Origin: Bacteroidales bacterium
GTDB lineage: Bacteria > Bacteroidota > Bacteroidia > Bacteroidales > JAADJA01
NCBI GenBank assembly: GCA_021740645.1
Contig: JAIOZL010000028.1
Span: 1-64,000 of the forward strand
Length of the DNA stretch: 64,000 nt
Direction of reading: 5' to 3'
The notes under the pieces were generated by a model that saw nothing but the letters and a program-made list of their open reading frames with translations, had not been told where the DNA came from and did no database searches. Shown piece by piece: positions 27,649-36,453 of this stretch. Numbering within the stretch: the stretch's first letter is position 1; each line of letters begins with the position of its first letter. Both the position numbers and the translations under genes were made by a program.

Positions 27649-29838
27649 ATGAGAAATACCGTCTATTATATCCTCGCATTTTCAATGCTTTTGTTCCAGG
27701 GAGCACAAGCCCAAATCCACTCAAAATCCATATCACTCGATGATATTTTTAAAAAAGGAACCTTCAATATGGCCCGGGTCAAAACGATGAAATCCATGAA
27801 TGATGGCGAAACATTTTGCCTGTTGAACGGAGATAGTCTGAATTTATATGCTTATAAAACAGGAAAGTATATTTCAACAATAGTCGAGGCACAACAACTT
27901 ATCCCAGAAGAAGACTCATTGCCGATTTCAATGAGCAATTATTCATTTAGCTCTGATGAGAAAAGGATATTGTTTGCCACCAATACTGAAATGATCTATC
28001 GCCGGTCCAGCAAGTCTAAATATTACATATTTAATATTGAAACAAACAAGTTAGTCCCTCTTTCTGAAAACGGCAAGCAACAACTAGCAGATTTTTCCCC
28101 TGATGGATATCAAATAGCTTTTGTTAGGGGGAATAATATTTTTATCAAGGATCTTAATGCCAACACCGAAACTCAAATTACTTTTAATGGCGAATTGAAC
28201 AAAATTATTAATGGAGCTCCTGACTGGGTTTACGAGGAAGAATTTGGTTTTTCAAAAGGGTTCTATTGGTCACCGGATAGTAAAAAAATTGCTTTTTACC
28301 GTTTTGATGAATCCTACGTCAAAGAATTTAATATGATGATTTGGGGCAAGCTATACCCGGAATTAAGTTCATTCAAATACCCAAAGGCGGGTGAGGACAA
28401 TTCATTGGTTAGCATTCATGTGTATAACCTGGAAGATGGAAAAACAATCAAAATGGACATCGGTGATGAACCTGATATTTATATTCCCAGAATAAAATGG
28501 ACAAAAGATCCAGATATCCTTTCGATACAATGGATGAACAGGCTACAAAATGAATTAAAGATATTACTAACAAATTTCCTTTCAGGGGAATCCCAAACTA
28601 TTTACCATGAAAAAAATAAATATTATATTGACATTTCAGATAATCTGACTTTCCTGAGTGATAAAGAACATTTCATTTTTTCTAATGAAGAGAATGGCTT
28701 TCATCATTTGTACCTTTATGATATGCTTGGCAACCTCGAAAATCAAATTACTTCAGGCAATTTCGATGTCCAGGAATTTATTGGGATTGATGAGGAAAAG
28801 AACCTGGTGTATTACACATCATCAGAATCATCCCCTTTAAACCGCGAATTATACACGACGAATACTGACGGCTCTGGGAAAAAACTGCTTTCAGAAAAAC
28901 TAGGGAATAATTCCGTGCAGTTTAGTAAAAATTATAAATATTATTTGAATTCGTTCTCCAACTCCAATACTCCCCCACATACTGCTTTGTATTCTCAGAA
29001 GGGTAAACAGCTTCGAGTAATTGAGAATAATGACAAACTCAAACAAATAACAGTGGATTATAATTTTCAGAAAAGGGAATTTTTCACTTTTACTACCAAT
29101 GAAAATATCGAATTAAATGCATGGATGATTAAACCACCTGGTTTTGACCCAACAAAAAAGTACCCGGTATTAATGTATGTATATGGTGGTCCTGGTTCAC
29201 AAACAGTAAGGAACAGCTGGGGAAGAAATGATGCGTGGTACCAGATGCTGGCACAAAAAGGATTGATCATTGTTTCAGTAGATAACCGGGGTACAGGAGC
29301 CAGAGGTGAAGAATTTAAAAAAATGACTTACATGCAATTGGGGAAGTACGAAACAATTGATCAAATTGAGGCAGCGAAATACCTTGGAAGTCTTGATTAT
29401 GTTGATAAAGACAGGATTGGAATATGGGGTTGGAGCTATGGCGGCTATATGTCGGCTTCCTGTCTGTTTAAAGGGGCAGAATTCTTTTCAATGGCCATAG
29501 CTGTGGCTCCGGTAACTAATTGGCGCTATTACGACAATATTTATACAGAACGTTTTATGCGCAAACCTATAGAAAACCCAGAGGGGTATGATGAAAACAG
29601 TCCCATTAACCATGTTGATAAACTCGCCGGGAAGTTATTATTGATCCATGGCACGGCAGACGATAATGTGCATTATCAGAACTCTATCGATTTAATTTCT
29701 GCACTTGTGGGTGCCAATAAACAATTTGATATGCAATTTTATCCTAATAGTAATCATGGTATTTATACCGGCAAAAATACCAGATATCACCTGTATAGCA
29801 AAATGACAGACTTCATCGAAGAAAATTTATTGAAATAA
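27649..29838 (+). CDS. Dipeptidyl peptidase IV-like serine peptidase (S9)
   Basis: 730 residues. Signal peptide 1-22 (ends AQAQ). An N-terminal eight-bladed beta-propeller is followed by an alpha/beta-hydrolase domain. The nucleophile is S596 in GWSYGGY, the acid D671/D672 in GTADDNVH and the base H703 in NHGIY. The propeller loop VYEEEFGF provides the double Glu that binds the free N-terminus in DPP IV, so it should remove X-Pro or X-Ala dipeptides from peptides in the periplasm. The ATG at 27649 gives the signal peptide; 27574 is an upstream in-frame ATG. Confidence 0.93.
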   Translation: MRNTVYYILAFSMLLFQGAQAQIHSKSISLDDIFKKGTFNMARVKTMKSMNDGETFCLLNGDSLNLYAYKTGKYISTIVEAQQLIPEEDSLPISMSNYSFSSDEKRILFATNTEMIYRRSSKSKYYIFNIETNKLVPLSENGKQQLADFSPDGYQIAFVRGNNIFIKDLNANTETQITFNGELNKIINGAPDWVYEEEFGFSKGFYWSPDSKKIAFYRFDESYVKEFNMMIWGKLYPELSSFKYPKAGEDNSLVSIHVYNLEDGKTIKMDIGDEPDIYIPRIKWTKDPDILSIQWMNRLQNELKILLTNFLSGESQTIYHEKNKYYIDISDNLTFLSDKEHFIFSNEENGFHHLYLYDMLGNLENQITSGNFDVQEFIGIDEEKNLVYYTSSESSPLNRELYTTNTDGSGKKLLSEKLGNNSVQFSKNYKYYLNSFSNSNTPPHTALYSQKGKQLRVIENNDKLKQITVDYNFQKREFFTFTTNENIELNAWMIKPPGFDPTKKYPVLMYVYGGPGSQTVRNSWGRNDAWYQMLAQKGLIIVSVDNRGTGARGEEFKKMTYMQLGKYETIDQIEAAKYLGSLDYVDKDRIGIWGWSYGGYMSASCLFKGAEFFSMAIAVAPVTNWRYYDNIYTERFMRKPIENPEGYDENSPINHVDKLAGKLLLIHGTADDNVHYQNSIDLISALVGANKQFDMQFYPNSNHGIYTGKNTRYHLYSKMTDFIEENLLK

Positions 29839-29850
29839 TTGATGATTAAT

Positions 29851-29880
29851 TTTGAATATTTGATTTTTTATGTATTTTTG
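29851..29880 (+). promoter_or_regulatory. Promoter of rpsU
   Basis: TTTG (29851-29854), 18-base spacer, TATTTTTG (29873-29880): a full Bacteroidota promoter with a leader of about 33 bases. Confidence 0.75.
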
Positions 29881-29918
29881 CACCCCATTTTAAACAACTA
29901 ATATAAAAAGGAGCAACA

Positions 29919-30113
29919 ATGATAATCGTACCTGTAAAAGAGGGAGAAAGTATCGACAGGGCCTTAAAAAAGTACAAAAGGAAATTTGAGAAAACTGGTG
30001 TAGTAAAAGAACTTCGTGAGAGGCAAAAATACACCAAACCTTCGATCATTAAGCGTCAGGAAAAACTTAAAGCAATTTACGTACAACAACTGAGGCAGCA
30101 GGAAGAAGGTTAA
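29919..30113 (+). CDS. rpsU: 30S ribosomal protein S21
   Basis: 64 residues, highly basic, beginning MIIVPVKEGESIDRALKKYK, typical S21. It is preceded by AAGGAG, one of the few good Shine-Dalgarno sequences in the window. It stands ahead of a tyrosine recombinase and an HPF-like factor, a common gene order in Bacteroidota. Confidence 0.96.
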   Translation: MIIVPVKEGESIDRALKKYKRKFEKTGVVKELRERQKYTKPSIIKRQEKLKAIYVQQLRQQEEG

Positions 30114-30171
30114 TCTAACATTCTTTTGATTTTTTAACAATTTAAAGATCTTTATTCTGAATAATTTATGT

Positions 30172-30179
30172 TATTTTTG
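30172..30179 (+). promoter_or_regulatory. Bacteroidota -7 box for tyrosine recombinase gene
   Basis: TATTTTTG matches TAnnTTTG, 20 bases before the ATG at 30200. Confidence 0.5.
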
Positions 30180-30199
30180 AGTAAAGATTTTTCTTTTAC

Positions 30200-31087
30200 A
30201 TGCATATAGATAATTTCATTCGACATCTTCACGCCGAAAAACGCTATTCAAAGCATACTATTATCGCCTATCATAACGATTTAAAACAATTCAATAAATT
30301 TTTAAAAGAGTCTTATAATATTTGTTCATTTGTTGAGGTTACTCACCAAATAGTCAGGTCATGGATATTTGAGTTAAGTTCTCATTCAATTTCTGCAAAT
30401 TCTATTAATAGAAAGCTTTCAACCTTGAAAACATTCTTTGGCTATTTGCGTAAAAACAGCATAATAATTGAGAATCCATTGAGTAAAATTTCATCCCCAA
30501 AAAAGAACAAAAGGCTTCCCGAATTTGTTATTCAGGAACAGATGGATGAGTTATTTATAAATATTGATAATGATAAATCTTTTACAGGAATTCGTAACAA
30601 GCTTATTATTCAAATCTTTTACTTTACAGGTATTCGTCTAAGTGAAATGACCCATCTACGTGATCATGACATTGATATTTCCAGGCAGCAATTAAAAGTT
30701 CTTGGTAAGCGAAACAAAGAACGATTAATCCCTTTTGGAAAAACTTTAGCCGAAACAATTGAAGAATATTTATTAGTTCGCAAAAGGGAAATTGAAAAGA
30801 AGGAAGAAGGAGATTTTCTATTAATTACTAAAAATGGAAAAAAAATTTATAACAAACTTATTTATCGTGTAGTAAATTCGTATCTTAGTAAAGTTTCAAC
30901 ATTACAGAAAACTAGTCCGCATATATTAAGACATACTTTTGCAACTCATATGCTAAATAACGGCGCTGAACTCAATGCGATAAAAGAAATACTTGGACAC
31001 GCAAACCTTGCAGCCACGCAGGTTTATACTCATAATACCATCGACAAGCTTAAAACAATATATAACCAGGCTCATCCCAGGGCCTAA
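30200..31087 (+). CDS. Tyrosine recombinase XerC-type
   Basis: A 295-residue site-specific recombinase of Xer type. The N-terminal SAM-like core-binding domain begins HIDNFIRHLHAEKRYSKHTI. The catalytic residues are visible: Arg in TGIRLSEM, His-x-x-Arg in HILRHTFATHML, His in LGHANLAATQVY with the following Tyr in VYTH. Its place in a housekeeping cluster (rpsU, recombinase, HPF) and normal length favour chromosome-dimer resolution over a mobile-element integrase. XerC versus XerD cannot be settled by eye, and it is too far away to be tied to the cassette array. Confidence 0.92.
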   Translation: MHIDNFIRHLHAEKRYSKHTIIAYHNDLKQFNKFLKESYNICSFVEVTHQIVRSWIFELSSHSISANSINRKLSTLKTFFGYLRKNSIIIENPLSKISSPKKNKRLPEFVIQEQMDELFINIDNDKSFTGIRNKLIIQIFYFTGIRLSEMTHLRDHDIDISRQQLKVLGKRNKERLIPFGKTLAETIEEYLLVRKREIEKKEEGDFLLITKNGKKIYNKLIYRVVNSYLSKVSTLQKTSPHILRHTFATHMLNNGAELNAIKEILGHANLAATQVYTHNTIDKLKTIYNQAHPRA

Positions 31088-31104
31088 TAAAAAAGGAGAA
31101 CATT

Positions 31105-31404
31105 ATGCAAGTAAACATTAATTCAGTTCGCTTTAAAGCCGACAAAAGATTAACGGCTTTTATAAATGAAAAAGTAGAGAAACTTTCAAGCTACTATGAA
31201 GGTGTTATAGGAAGCGAAATTACACTTAAAGTTGAAAATACGGAAGAGCCCGAAAACAAAGTCGCAGAAATCAGACTTATTATACCCGGAAATGACTTAT
31301 ACGCAAAGAAACAATGCAAGACTTTCGAAGAGGCTACAGACAGCGCTGTAGACGCATTACGAAGACAAATCACCAAACATAAATCTAAATTAAGAACACG
31401 ATAA
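31105..31404 (+). CDS. hpf: Ribosome hibernation factor (HPF/RaiA family, short form)
   Basis: 99 residues, basic, with the beta-alpha-beta-beta-beta-alpha pattern of HPF/RaiA: MQVNINSVRFKADKRLTAFI, then VEKLSSYYEGV, then AKKQCKTFEEATDSAVDAL. It binds the small ribosomal subunit and inactivates ribosomes in stationary phase. The long-form C-terminal domain is absent. It lies 17 bases after the recombinase gene with AAGGAG upstream. Confidence 0.93.
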   Translation: MQVNINSVRFKADKRLTAFINEKVEKLSSYYEGVIGSEITLKVENTEEPENKVAEIRLIIPGNDLYAKKQCKTFEEATDSAVDALRRQITKHKSKLRTR

Positions 31405-31422
31405 ATATTATAAATATTTTTC

Positions 31423-31454
31423 TTTGTTTATTAAAAATATGTTTTATACTTTTG
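31423..31454 (+). promoter_or_regulatory. Promoter of tRNA-tuf operon
   Basis: TTTG (31423-31426), 20-base spacer, TACTTTTG (31447-31454), followed by a C/T-rich start region, 46 bases before the first tRNA. Confidence 0.75.
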
Positions 31455-31499
31455 CAGTCCTTTTTTCAAGGACTGTTTTTTTTATACTGAAAACGAATT

Positions 31500-31573
31500 G
31501 CCAATGTAGCTCAGCTGGCCAGAGCAGCTGATTTGTAATCAGCCGGTCGGGGGTTCGAATCCCTCCATTGGCT
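31500..31573 (+). tRNA. tRNA-Thr (TGT)
   Basis: Acceptor stem GCCAATG/CATTGGC, anticodon stem GCTGA/TCAGC with loop TTTGTAA, anticodon TGT. All four arms pair. First of four tRNAs ahead of tuf. Confidence 0.96.
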
Positions 31574-31608
31574 CAGTTCTTTTAAATATTGAATAGTTTC
31601 AAAATAGC

Positions 31609-31690
31609 GGGGAGATTCCAGAGCGGTCAAATGGGGCAGACTGTAAATCTGTTGGCGAAGCCTTCGGAGGTTCGAATCCTCCTCTCCCCA
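31609..31690 (+). tRNA. tRNA-Tyr (GTA)
   Basis: 82 bases with the long variable arm of bacterial tRNA-Tyr. Acceptor GGGGAGA/TCTCCCC, anticodon loop CTGTAAA, anticodon GTA. Confidence 0.96.
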
Positions 31691-31766
31691 CAATTGGTTT
31701 TTTATACCTATATATATTAAGGTATAATTTAGTGCAGCTCAAGTCTGAAACTATGTATTGACATTT

Positions 31767-31839
31767 GCGGGAGTAGCTCATTTGGTAGAGCGACAGCCTT
31801 CCAAGCTGTAGGTGGCCGGTTCGAGCCCGGTCTCCCGCT
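31767..31839 (+). tRNA. tRNA-Gly (TCC)
   Basis: Acceptor GCGGGAG/CTCCCGC, anticodon stem ACAGC/GCTGT with loop CTTCCAA, anticodon TCC. Confidence 0.96.
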
Positions 31840-31846
31840 CATAAGT

Positions 31847-31918
31847 GCCATTGTAGCTCAGGGGTAGAGCACTTCCTTGGTAAGGAAGGGGTCATGAGTT
31901 CAATTCTCATCAATGGCT
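31847..31918 (+). tRNA. tRNA-Thr (GGT)
   Basis: Acceptor GCCATTG/CAATGGC, anticodon stem CTTCC/GGAAG with loop TTGGTAA, anticodon GGT. Only seven bases after tRNA-Gly. Confidence 0.96.
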
Positions 31919-31974
31919 CAAAAATTAAATTACAAGGAAATCAAAATTGTAAATTTTTATAAATAATAATTAAC

Positions 31975-33162
31975 ATGGCAAAAGAAAATTTTGATCGTTC
32001 AAAACCGCACGTTAATATTGGCACCATCGGCCACGTTGACCATGGTAAAACCACATTAACCGCTGCTATTACTCTCAACCTTCAAGATAAAGGTCTTGCC
32101 TCTTTCAAATCATTTGATGAGATTGACAACGCACCTGAAGAAAAAGAGAGAGGTATCACTATTAACACAGCACACGTTGAATACAATACGGATAAAAGGC
32201 ATTATGCTCACGTTGACTGTCCTGGTCACGCCGACTATGTGAAAAACATGGTAACTGGTGCGGCTCAAATGGATGGAGCTATTCTCGTTGTTGCGGCTAC
32301 CGACGGTCCCATGCCCCAAACCCGTGAGCACATCCTGCTTGCACGTCAGGTTGGTGTACCTAAACTGGTCGTTTTCATGAATAAAGTGGATATGGTTGAT
32401 GACGAAGAACTCCTCGAGTTAGTTGAAATGGAAATCAGGGAACTGTTAACTTTCTACGAATTTGATGGTGACAATACTCCCGTTATCCAGGGATCTGCTT
32501 TAGGTGGATTGAACAAAGAAGAAAAATGGGTTCCTAAAATTATGGAACTAATGGATGCTTGTGACGAGTGGATTCCATTACCTGCCCGTGATATTGATAA
32601 ACCATTCCTCATGCCAGTTGAAGACGTGTTCTCAATTACCGGACGTGGAACGGTTGCTACCGGAAGAATTGAATCTGGAGTAATTAAAGTTGGTGAGTCA
32701 GTTGATATCATTGGATTAGGCGCTGAAAAACTAAAATCAGTTTGTACTGGGGTTGAAATGTTCAGGAAAATTCTTGACAGAGGTGAAGCTGGTGATAATG
32801 CTGGTTTATTACTTCGTGGTATAGACAAGAAAGAAATTACCAGAGGTATGGTTATTGCCCATCCCGGATCAATTACTCCTCATACTAAATTTCAAGCTGA
32901 AGTTTATATTCTTAAAAAAGAAGAAGGTGGAAGACATACTCCTTTCCATAATAACTATCGTCCTCAGTTTTATTTCAGGACAACCGATGTTACTGGTGAG
33001 ATAATTCTTCCTGATGGTGTTGAAATGGTAATGCCTGGTGACAACCTAACTGTAACTGTAAAGCTTATTGCAGAGATTGCAATGAACAAAAACCTTCGTT
33101 TTGCAATCCGTGAAGGCGGTAGAACAGTAGGTGCTGGTCAGGTTACCGAGATACTTGAATAA
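31975..33162 (+). CDS. tuf: Elongation factor Tu
   Basis: A 395-residue GTPase that delivers aminoacyl-tRNA to the ribosome. G1 is [10 protein letters not shown]3 DCPGHADY, G4 NKVD, followed by domains II and III of normal length. Codon choice is more biased than in neighbouring accessory genes, as expected for a highly expressed gene. It follows four tRNAs and precedes tRNA-Trp and secE. Confidence 0.99.
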   Translation: MAKENFDRSKPHVNIGTIGHVDHGKTTLTAAITLNLQDKGLASFKSFDEIDNAPEEKERGITINTAHVEYNTDKRHYAHVDCPGHADYVKNMVTGAAQMDGAILVVAATDGPMPQTREHILLARQVGVPKLVVFMNKVDMVDDEELLELVEMEIRELLTFYEFDGDNTPVIQGSALGGLNKEEKWVPKIMELMDACDEWIPLPARDIDKPFLMPVEDVFSITGRGTVATGRIESGVIKVGESVDIIGLGAEKLKSVCTGVEMFRKILDRGEAGDNAGLLLRGIDKKEITRGMVIAHPGSITPHTKFQAEVYILKKEEGGRHTPFHNNYRPQFYFRTTDVTGEIILPDGVEMVMPGDNLTVTVKLIAEIAMNKNLRFAIREGGRTVGAGQVTEILE

Positions 33163-33189
33163 TATAAAAGGAATACATATCTGTACAAG

Positions 33190-33217
33190 GGTATCCTGCG
33201 AAAAGCAGGATACCTTT
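33190..33217 (+). terminator. Hairpin after tuf
   Basis: A 10-bp perfect stem GGTATCCTGC/GCAGGATACC with loop GAAAA, followed by only TTTC. It may be a partial terminator or a processing site between tuf and tRNA-Trp-secE. Confidence 0.65.
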
Positions 33218-33250
33218 CGTTGCAGTATGTAAAATTCCAGAATATAAGAT

Positions 33251-33323
33251 ACGGGTGTAGCTCAGTTGGTAGAGCTCTGGTCTCCAAAACCAGGAGTCGT
33301 GGGTTCGAGTCCTACCACCCGTG
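33251..33323 (+). tRNA. tRNA-Trp (CCA)
   Basis: Acceptor ACGGGTG/CACCCGT, anticodon stem CTGGT/ACCAG with loop CTCCAAA, anticodon CCA, discriminator G as required for tRNA-Trp. It lies 17 bases before secE. Confidence 0.97.
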
Positions 33324-33340
33324 CAAAATATAGATGTTCA

Positions 33341-33538
33341 ATGGCAAAGTTTAAATTACAGAATTACGCTAAGGAAAGCTACGATGAACTTGTTCATAAA
33401 GTTTCCTGGCCAACGTGGAGTGAACTTCAAAACAGTGCAATCGTTGTGTCAATTGCTTCCCTCATCATTGCATTGGTTGTTTACTTAATGGATTTGTCTT
33501 TTCAAAATCTGTTAAAATTATTTTACGAAAGCTTCTAA
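33341..33538 (+). CDS. secE: Preprotein translocase subunit SecE
   Basis: A 65-residue single-span SecE. The conserved amphipathic helix precedes KVSWPTWSEL, then one membrane segment. It forms SecYEG with proteins encoded elsewhere. The ATG at 33341 was chosen because the earlier in-frame start would lie inside tRNA-Trp. Confidence 0.96.
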   Translation: MAKFKLQNYAKESYDELVHKVSWPTWSELQNSAIVVSIASLIIALVVYLMDLSFQNLLKLFYESF

Positions 33539-33589
33539 TTAAAATTTTGTATTTAGAAACCTATCAGTTAAGTTTTTACGCTTCAGAGA

Positions 33590-34132
33590 ATGAGTGAAAC
33601 TACAAAAAAATGGTATGTCGTAAGGGCAATCAGTGGTAAAGAGAAAAAGGTAGTCCAGTATCTTGAAAGTGAGATCAACCGGCTTCACCTCGAAGATTAC
33701 ATCGAAAGAGTGTTGATTCCGATTGAAAAAATTTACCAGGTTAGAAATGGTAAAAAGATAAGTAAAGAGAGAAATCTTTACCCTGGCTATGTTTTAATTG
33801 AAGCCAATTTGGTTGCGGAAATACCTCATATCATTAAAAGTATTCCGAACGTAATTGGGTTTTTGGGCACCAAAGGTGAGCCAAGCCCAATGAGGAAGTC
33901 GGAAGTGAACCGCATTCTTGGAAAAGTGGATGAACTTGCTGAAAAAGGTGAAGAAGTTAACGTACCGTACATCGTTGGTGAAACCGTTACTGTAATTGAC
34001 GGGCCTTTCAACTCATTCAGTGGAATAATTGAGGAGATTAACGAGGAGAAGAAGAAGCTTAAAGTCATGGTTAAGATTTTTGGCAGGAAAACGCCACTCG
34101 AACTAGGCTTTATGCAGGTTGAAAAGGAATAA
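33590..34132 (+). CDS. nusG: Transcription termination/antitermination factor NusG
   Basis: 180 residues: an N-terminal NGN domain ([31 protein letters not shown]) and a C-terminal KOW domain ([19 protein letters not shown]). It binds RNA polymerase and links it with Rho and the ribosome. It sits between secE and rplK, its usual place. Confidence 0.98.
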   Translation: MSETTKKWYVVRAISGKEKKVVQYLESEINRLHLEDYIERVLIPIEKIYQVRNGKKISKERNLYPGYVLIEANLVAEIPHIIKSIPNVIGFLGTKGEPSPMRKSEVNRILGKVDELAEKGEEVNVPYIVGETVTVIDGPFNSFSGIIEEINEEKKKLKVMVKIFGRKTPLELGFMQVEKE

Positions 34133-34184
34133 TCTATATGGGCTGTTACGCATAGTAAACTATTCTTTAAAATGGTAAATTAAA

Positions 34185-34631
34185 ATGGCTAAAGAAGTTA
34201 GTGGATTAATCAAGTTACAAATTAAAGGAGGTGCTGCAAACCCTTCTCCACCAGTAGGACCTGCATTGGGTGCTAAAGGTGTGAATATAATGGAGTTTTG
34301 CAAGCAGTTTAATGCCAGAACACAGGATAAGGCCGGTCAGGTACTTCCCGTGATCATTACGGTATATAGAGACAAATCCTTTGATTTTATCATCAAAACT
34401 CCACCTGTTGCAGTTCAATTAATGCAAGCGGCTAAAGTTAAAAAGGGGTCTCCTGAATCAAACAGGGTAAAAGTAGCAACTGTTTCCTGGGATCAGGTTA
34501 AAACAATTGCTGAAGATAAAATGCCCGATTTAAATGCTTTTACTGTAGAATCAGCAATGAAAATGGTTGCCGGTACTGCAAGAAGTATGGGAATTAAGAT
34601 TAAAGGAACCGCACCGTTTGCAAGTAATTAA
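34185..34631 (+). CDS. rplK: 50S ribosomal protein L11
   Basis: 148 residues with the L11 N-terminal proline-rich loop ([20 protein letters not shown]) and a C-terminal rRNA-binding domain. Part of the L7/L12 stalk base. 35 bases before rplA. Confidence 0.98.
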   Translation: MAKEVSGLIKLQIKGGAANPSPPVGPALGAKGVNIMEFCKQFNARTQDKAGQVLPVIITVYRDKSFDFIIKTPPVAVQLMQAAKVKKGSPESNRVKVATVSWDQVKTIAEDKMPDLNAFTVESAMKMVAGTARSMGIKIKGTAPFASN

Positions 34632-34666
34632 CATGCTTAATTGGAGTTTTTAATAATTAGGGTAAA

Positions 34667-35362
34667 ATGGCCAAATTAACGAAAAATAAGAAAGAAGCTT
34701 TAGCAAAATTAGATAAGGATAAAATATATCCTATTTCTGATGCTATAAATCTGGTAAAGGAATTAACCTATACCAAATTTGACGCCTCTGTTGACTTAAA
34801 TGTCAGACTAGGTGTCGACCCTCGTAAAGCAAACCAGATGGTCCGTGGAACGGTAGCATTACCTCATGGAACCGGAAAAGTTGTTAGGGTTTTGGTATTA
34901 TGTAGTCCTGATAAAGAAGATGAAGCTAAAGCAGCTGGGGCTGATTTCGTTGGTCTTGATGATTACATCCAGAAAATAAAAGGTGGTTGGACAGATTTCG
35001 ACGTAGTAATAACTATGCCAAGTATTATGGGTAAAGTAGGTCCTTTGGGAAGAATTTTAGGCCCCAGGGGATTAATGCCTAATCCAAAAAGTGGTACGGT
35101 TACTATGGAAATTGGTAAAGCCGTTGAGGATGTAAAAGCTGGTAAGATTGATTTTAAAGTAGATAAAACAGGAATTATTCATGCAGCAATTGCAAAGGTG
35201 TCTTTTACACCTGAAAAAATTGCAGAGAATGCAAAAGAATTGATCCAAACTATAATAAAGTTAAAACCACCAGCTGCAAAAGGTACTTACATTAAAAGTA
35301 TCTATATATCAAGCACAATGAGCCCGGGTGTTCAAATTGAGCCCAAATCAGCAACTCTTTAA
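34667..35362 (+). CDS. rplA: 50S ribosomal protein L1
   Basis: A 231-residue L1, with the conserved [19 protein letters not shown] motif. L1 commonly represses its own operon by binding the mRNA; no L1 site was identified here. Confidence 0.98.
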   Translation: MAKLTKNKKEALAKLDKDKIYPISDAINLVKELTYTKFDASVDLNVRLGVDPRKANQMVRGTVALPHGTGKVVRVLVLCSPDKEDEAKAAGADFVGLDDYIQKIKGGWTDFDVVITMPSIMGKVGPLGRILGPRGLMPNPKSGTVTMEIGKAVEDVKAGKIDFKVDKTGIIHAAIAKVSFTPEKIAENAKELIQTIIKLKPPAAKGTYIKSIYISSTMSPGVQIEPKSATL

Positions 35363-35390
35363 AATTAAAAAAGGTTAAACATTTTTTACA

Positions 35391-35912
35391 ATGAGAAAAG
35401 AGGAAAAAGATCAACTTGTCACCTCACTTGTCGAACAACTAAATAATAACAATATTATTTATCTGGCTGATACTTCTGAATTAAATGCAGAACAGACCAG
35501 TGATTTACGACGTTTGTGCTTCAAGAGAGATATAAAGTTGACAGTGGTTAAAAATACATTGCTCAAAAGAGCAATGGAACAATCTGAGAAAAACCTCGAT
35601 GAACTCTATGTAGCACTTAAAGGGCCTACTTCTTTAATGTTTTCCGATACTGGAAATGTACCGGCTAAACTGATAAAGGAATTCCGCAAAAAATCGGACA
35701 GGCCTTTTGTTAAAGGAGCTTTCATAGAGGAAGTTGCTTACCTTGGCGACGACCAGCTTGAAGCATTGGTGAATATCAAATCCAGAGATGAGCTTATTGG
35801 CGATTTATTGGCATTGTTACAATCACCAGTTAAAAACGTAATGTCAGCATTACAATCAGGTAGTCAGAACCTTACAGGTGTTCTTAAAACATTATCAGAA
35901 AGAGATAATTAA
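35391..35912 (+). CDS. rplJ: 50S ribosomal protein L10
   Basis: A 173-residue stalk protein that anchors L7/L12 dimers through its C-terminal helix. The start MRKEEKDQLV and the VVKNTLLKRA segment are typical. Only 28 bases separate it from rplA, leaving no room for a long L10 leader. Confidence 0.97.
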   Translation: MRKEEKDQLVTSLVEQLNNNNIIYLADTSELNAEQTSDLRRLCFKRDIKLTVVKNTLLKRAMEQSEKNLDELYVALKGPTSLMFSDTGNVPAKLIKEFRKKSDRPFVKGAFIEEVAYLGDDQLEALVNIKSRDELIGDLLALLQSPVKNVMSALQSGSQNLTGVLKTLSERDN

Positions 35913-35953
35913 ATTTTAGTAAGTATTAAATAATCAAAAAAAATTATAGCAAA

Positions 35954-36334
35954 ATGGCAGACTTAAAGGAATTTGCAGAACAATTAGTAAACCTAACTGT
36001 TAAAGAAGTAAACGAATTAACAAAGATCTTAAAAGATGAGTACGGTATTGAGCCCGCTGCTGCTGCAGTTGCGGTTGCAGGACCTGCTGCTGGCGCTGGA
36101 GATGGTGATCAGGCAGAAGAAAAAACATCTTTTGATGTAGTTCTTACTGCTGCAGGCCAGAAAAAACTTGCAGTTGTTAAATTAGTTAAAGAATTAACAA
36201 GCTTAGGACTAAAAGAAGCTAAAGAACTCGTAGATTCTGCTCCTAAAGCAATCAAAGAAGGGGTTGCTAAGGACGAAGCCGAAGCGTTGAAAACTCAACT
36301 TGAAGAAGCTGGAGCAGAGGTTGAAATTAAATAG
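35954..36334 (+). CDS. rplL: 50S ribosomal protein L7/L12
   Basis: 126 residues: N-terminal dimerisation helices, an Ala/Gly-rich hinge (about residues 37-52) and the C-terminal factor-binding domain with [20 protein letters not shown]. Normal length. Confidence 0.98.
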   Translation: MADLKEFAEQLVNLTVKEVNELTKILKDEYGIEPAAAAVAVAGPAAGAGDGDQAEEKTSFDVVLTAAGQKKLAVVKLVKELTSLGLKEAKELVDSAPKAIKEGVAKDEAEALKTQLEEAGAEVEIK

Positions 36335-36359
36335 GGATATTTAGCTTAGTGCAGGAATT

Positions 36360-36392
36360 AGACTGCTGGTGCATTATTGTGCATGGCAGTCT
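36360..36392 (+). promoter_or_regulatory. Hairpin in rplL-rpoB spacer
   Basis: AGACTGC (36360-36366) pairs with GCAGTCT (36386-36392) and an inner TGCA/TGCA pairing extends it across a small internal loop. No direct T run follows. The position matches the attenuator/processing region that separates rplL from rpoB in many bacteria. Confidence 0.55.
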
Positions 36393-36453
36393 ATTTCCGT
36401 ATTTAAATATTCATATTTTTTTGTATTTTTTTAACCCTTAAAACCTTATAACT

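Noticed and set aside
30200-31087. Tyrosine recombinase as the integrase of the cassette array
   Set aside because: It lies about 16 kb away in a conserved housekeeping cluster (rpsU, hpf), has Xer length, and the additional IntI-specific domain was not seen.
33266-33340. Upstream extension of secE
   Set aside because: It would start inside tRNA-Trp; the SecE family starts at 33341.
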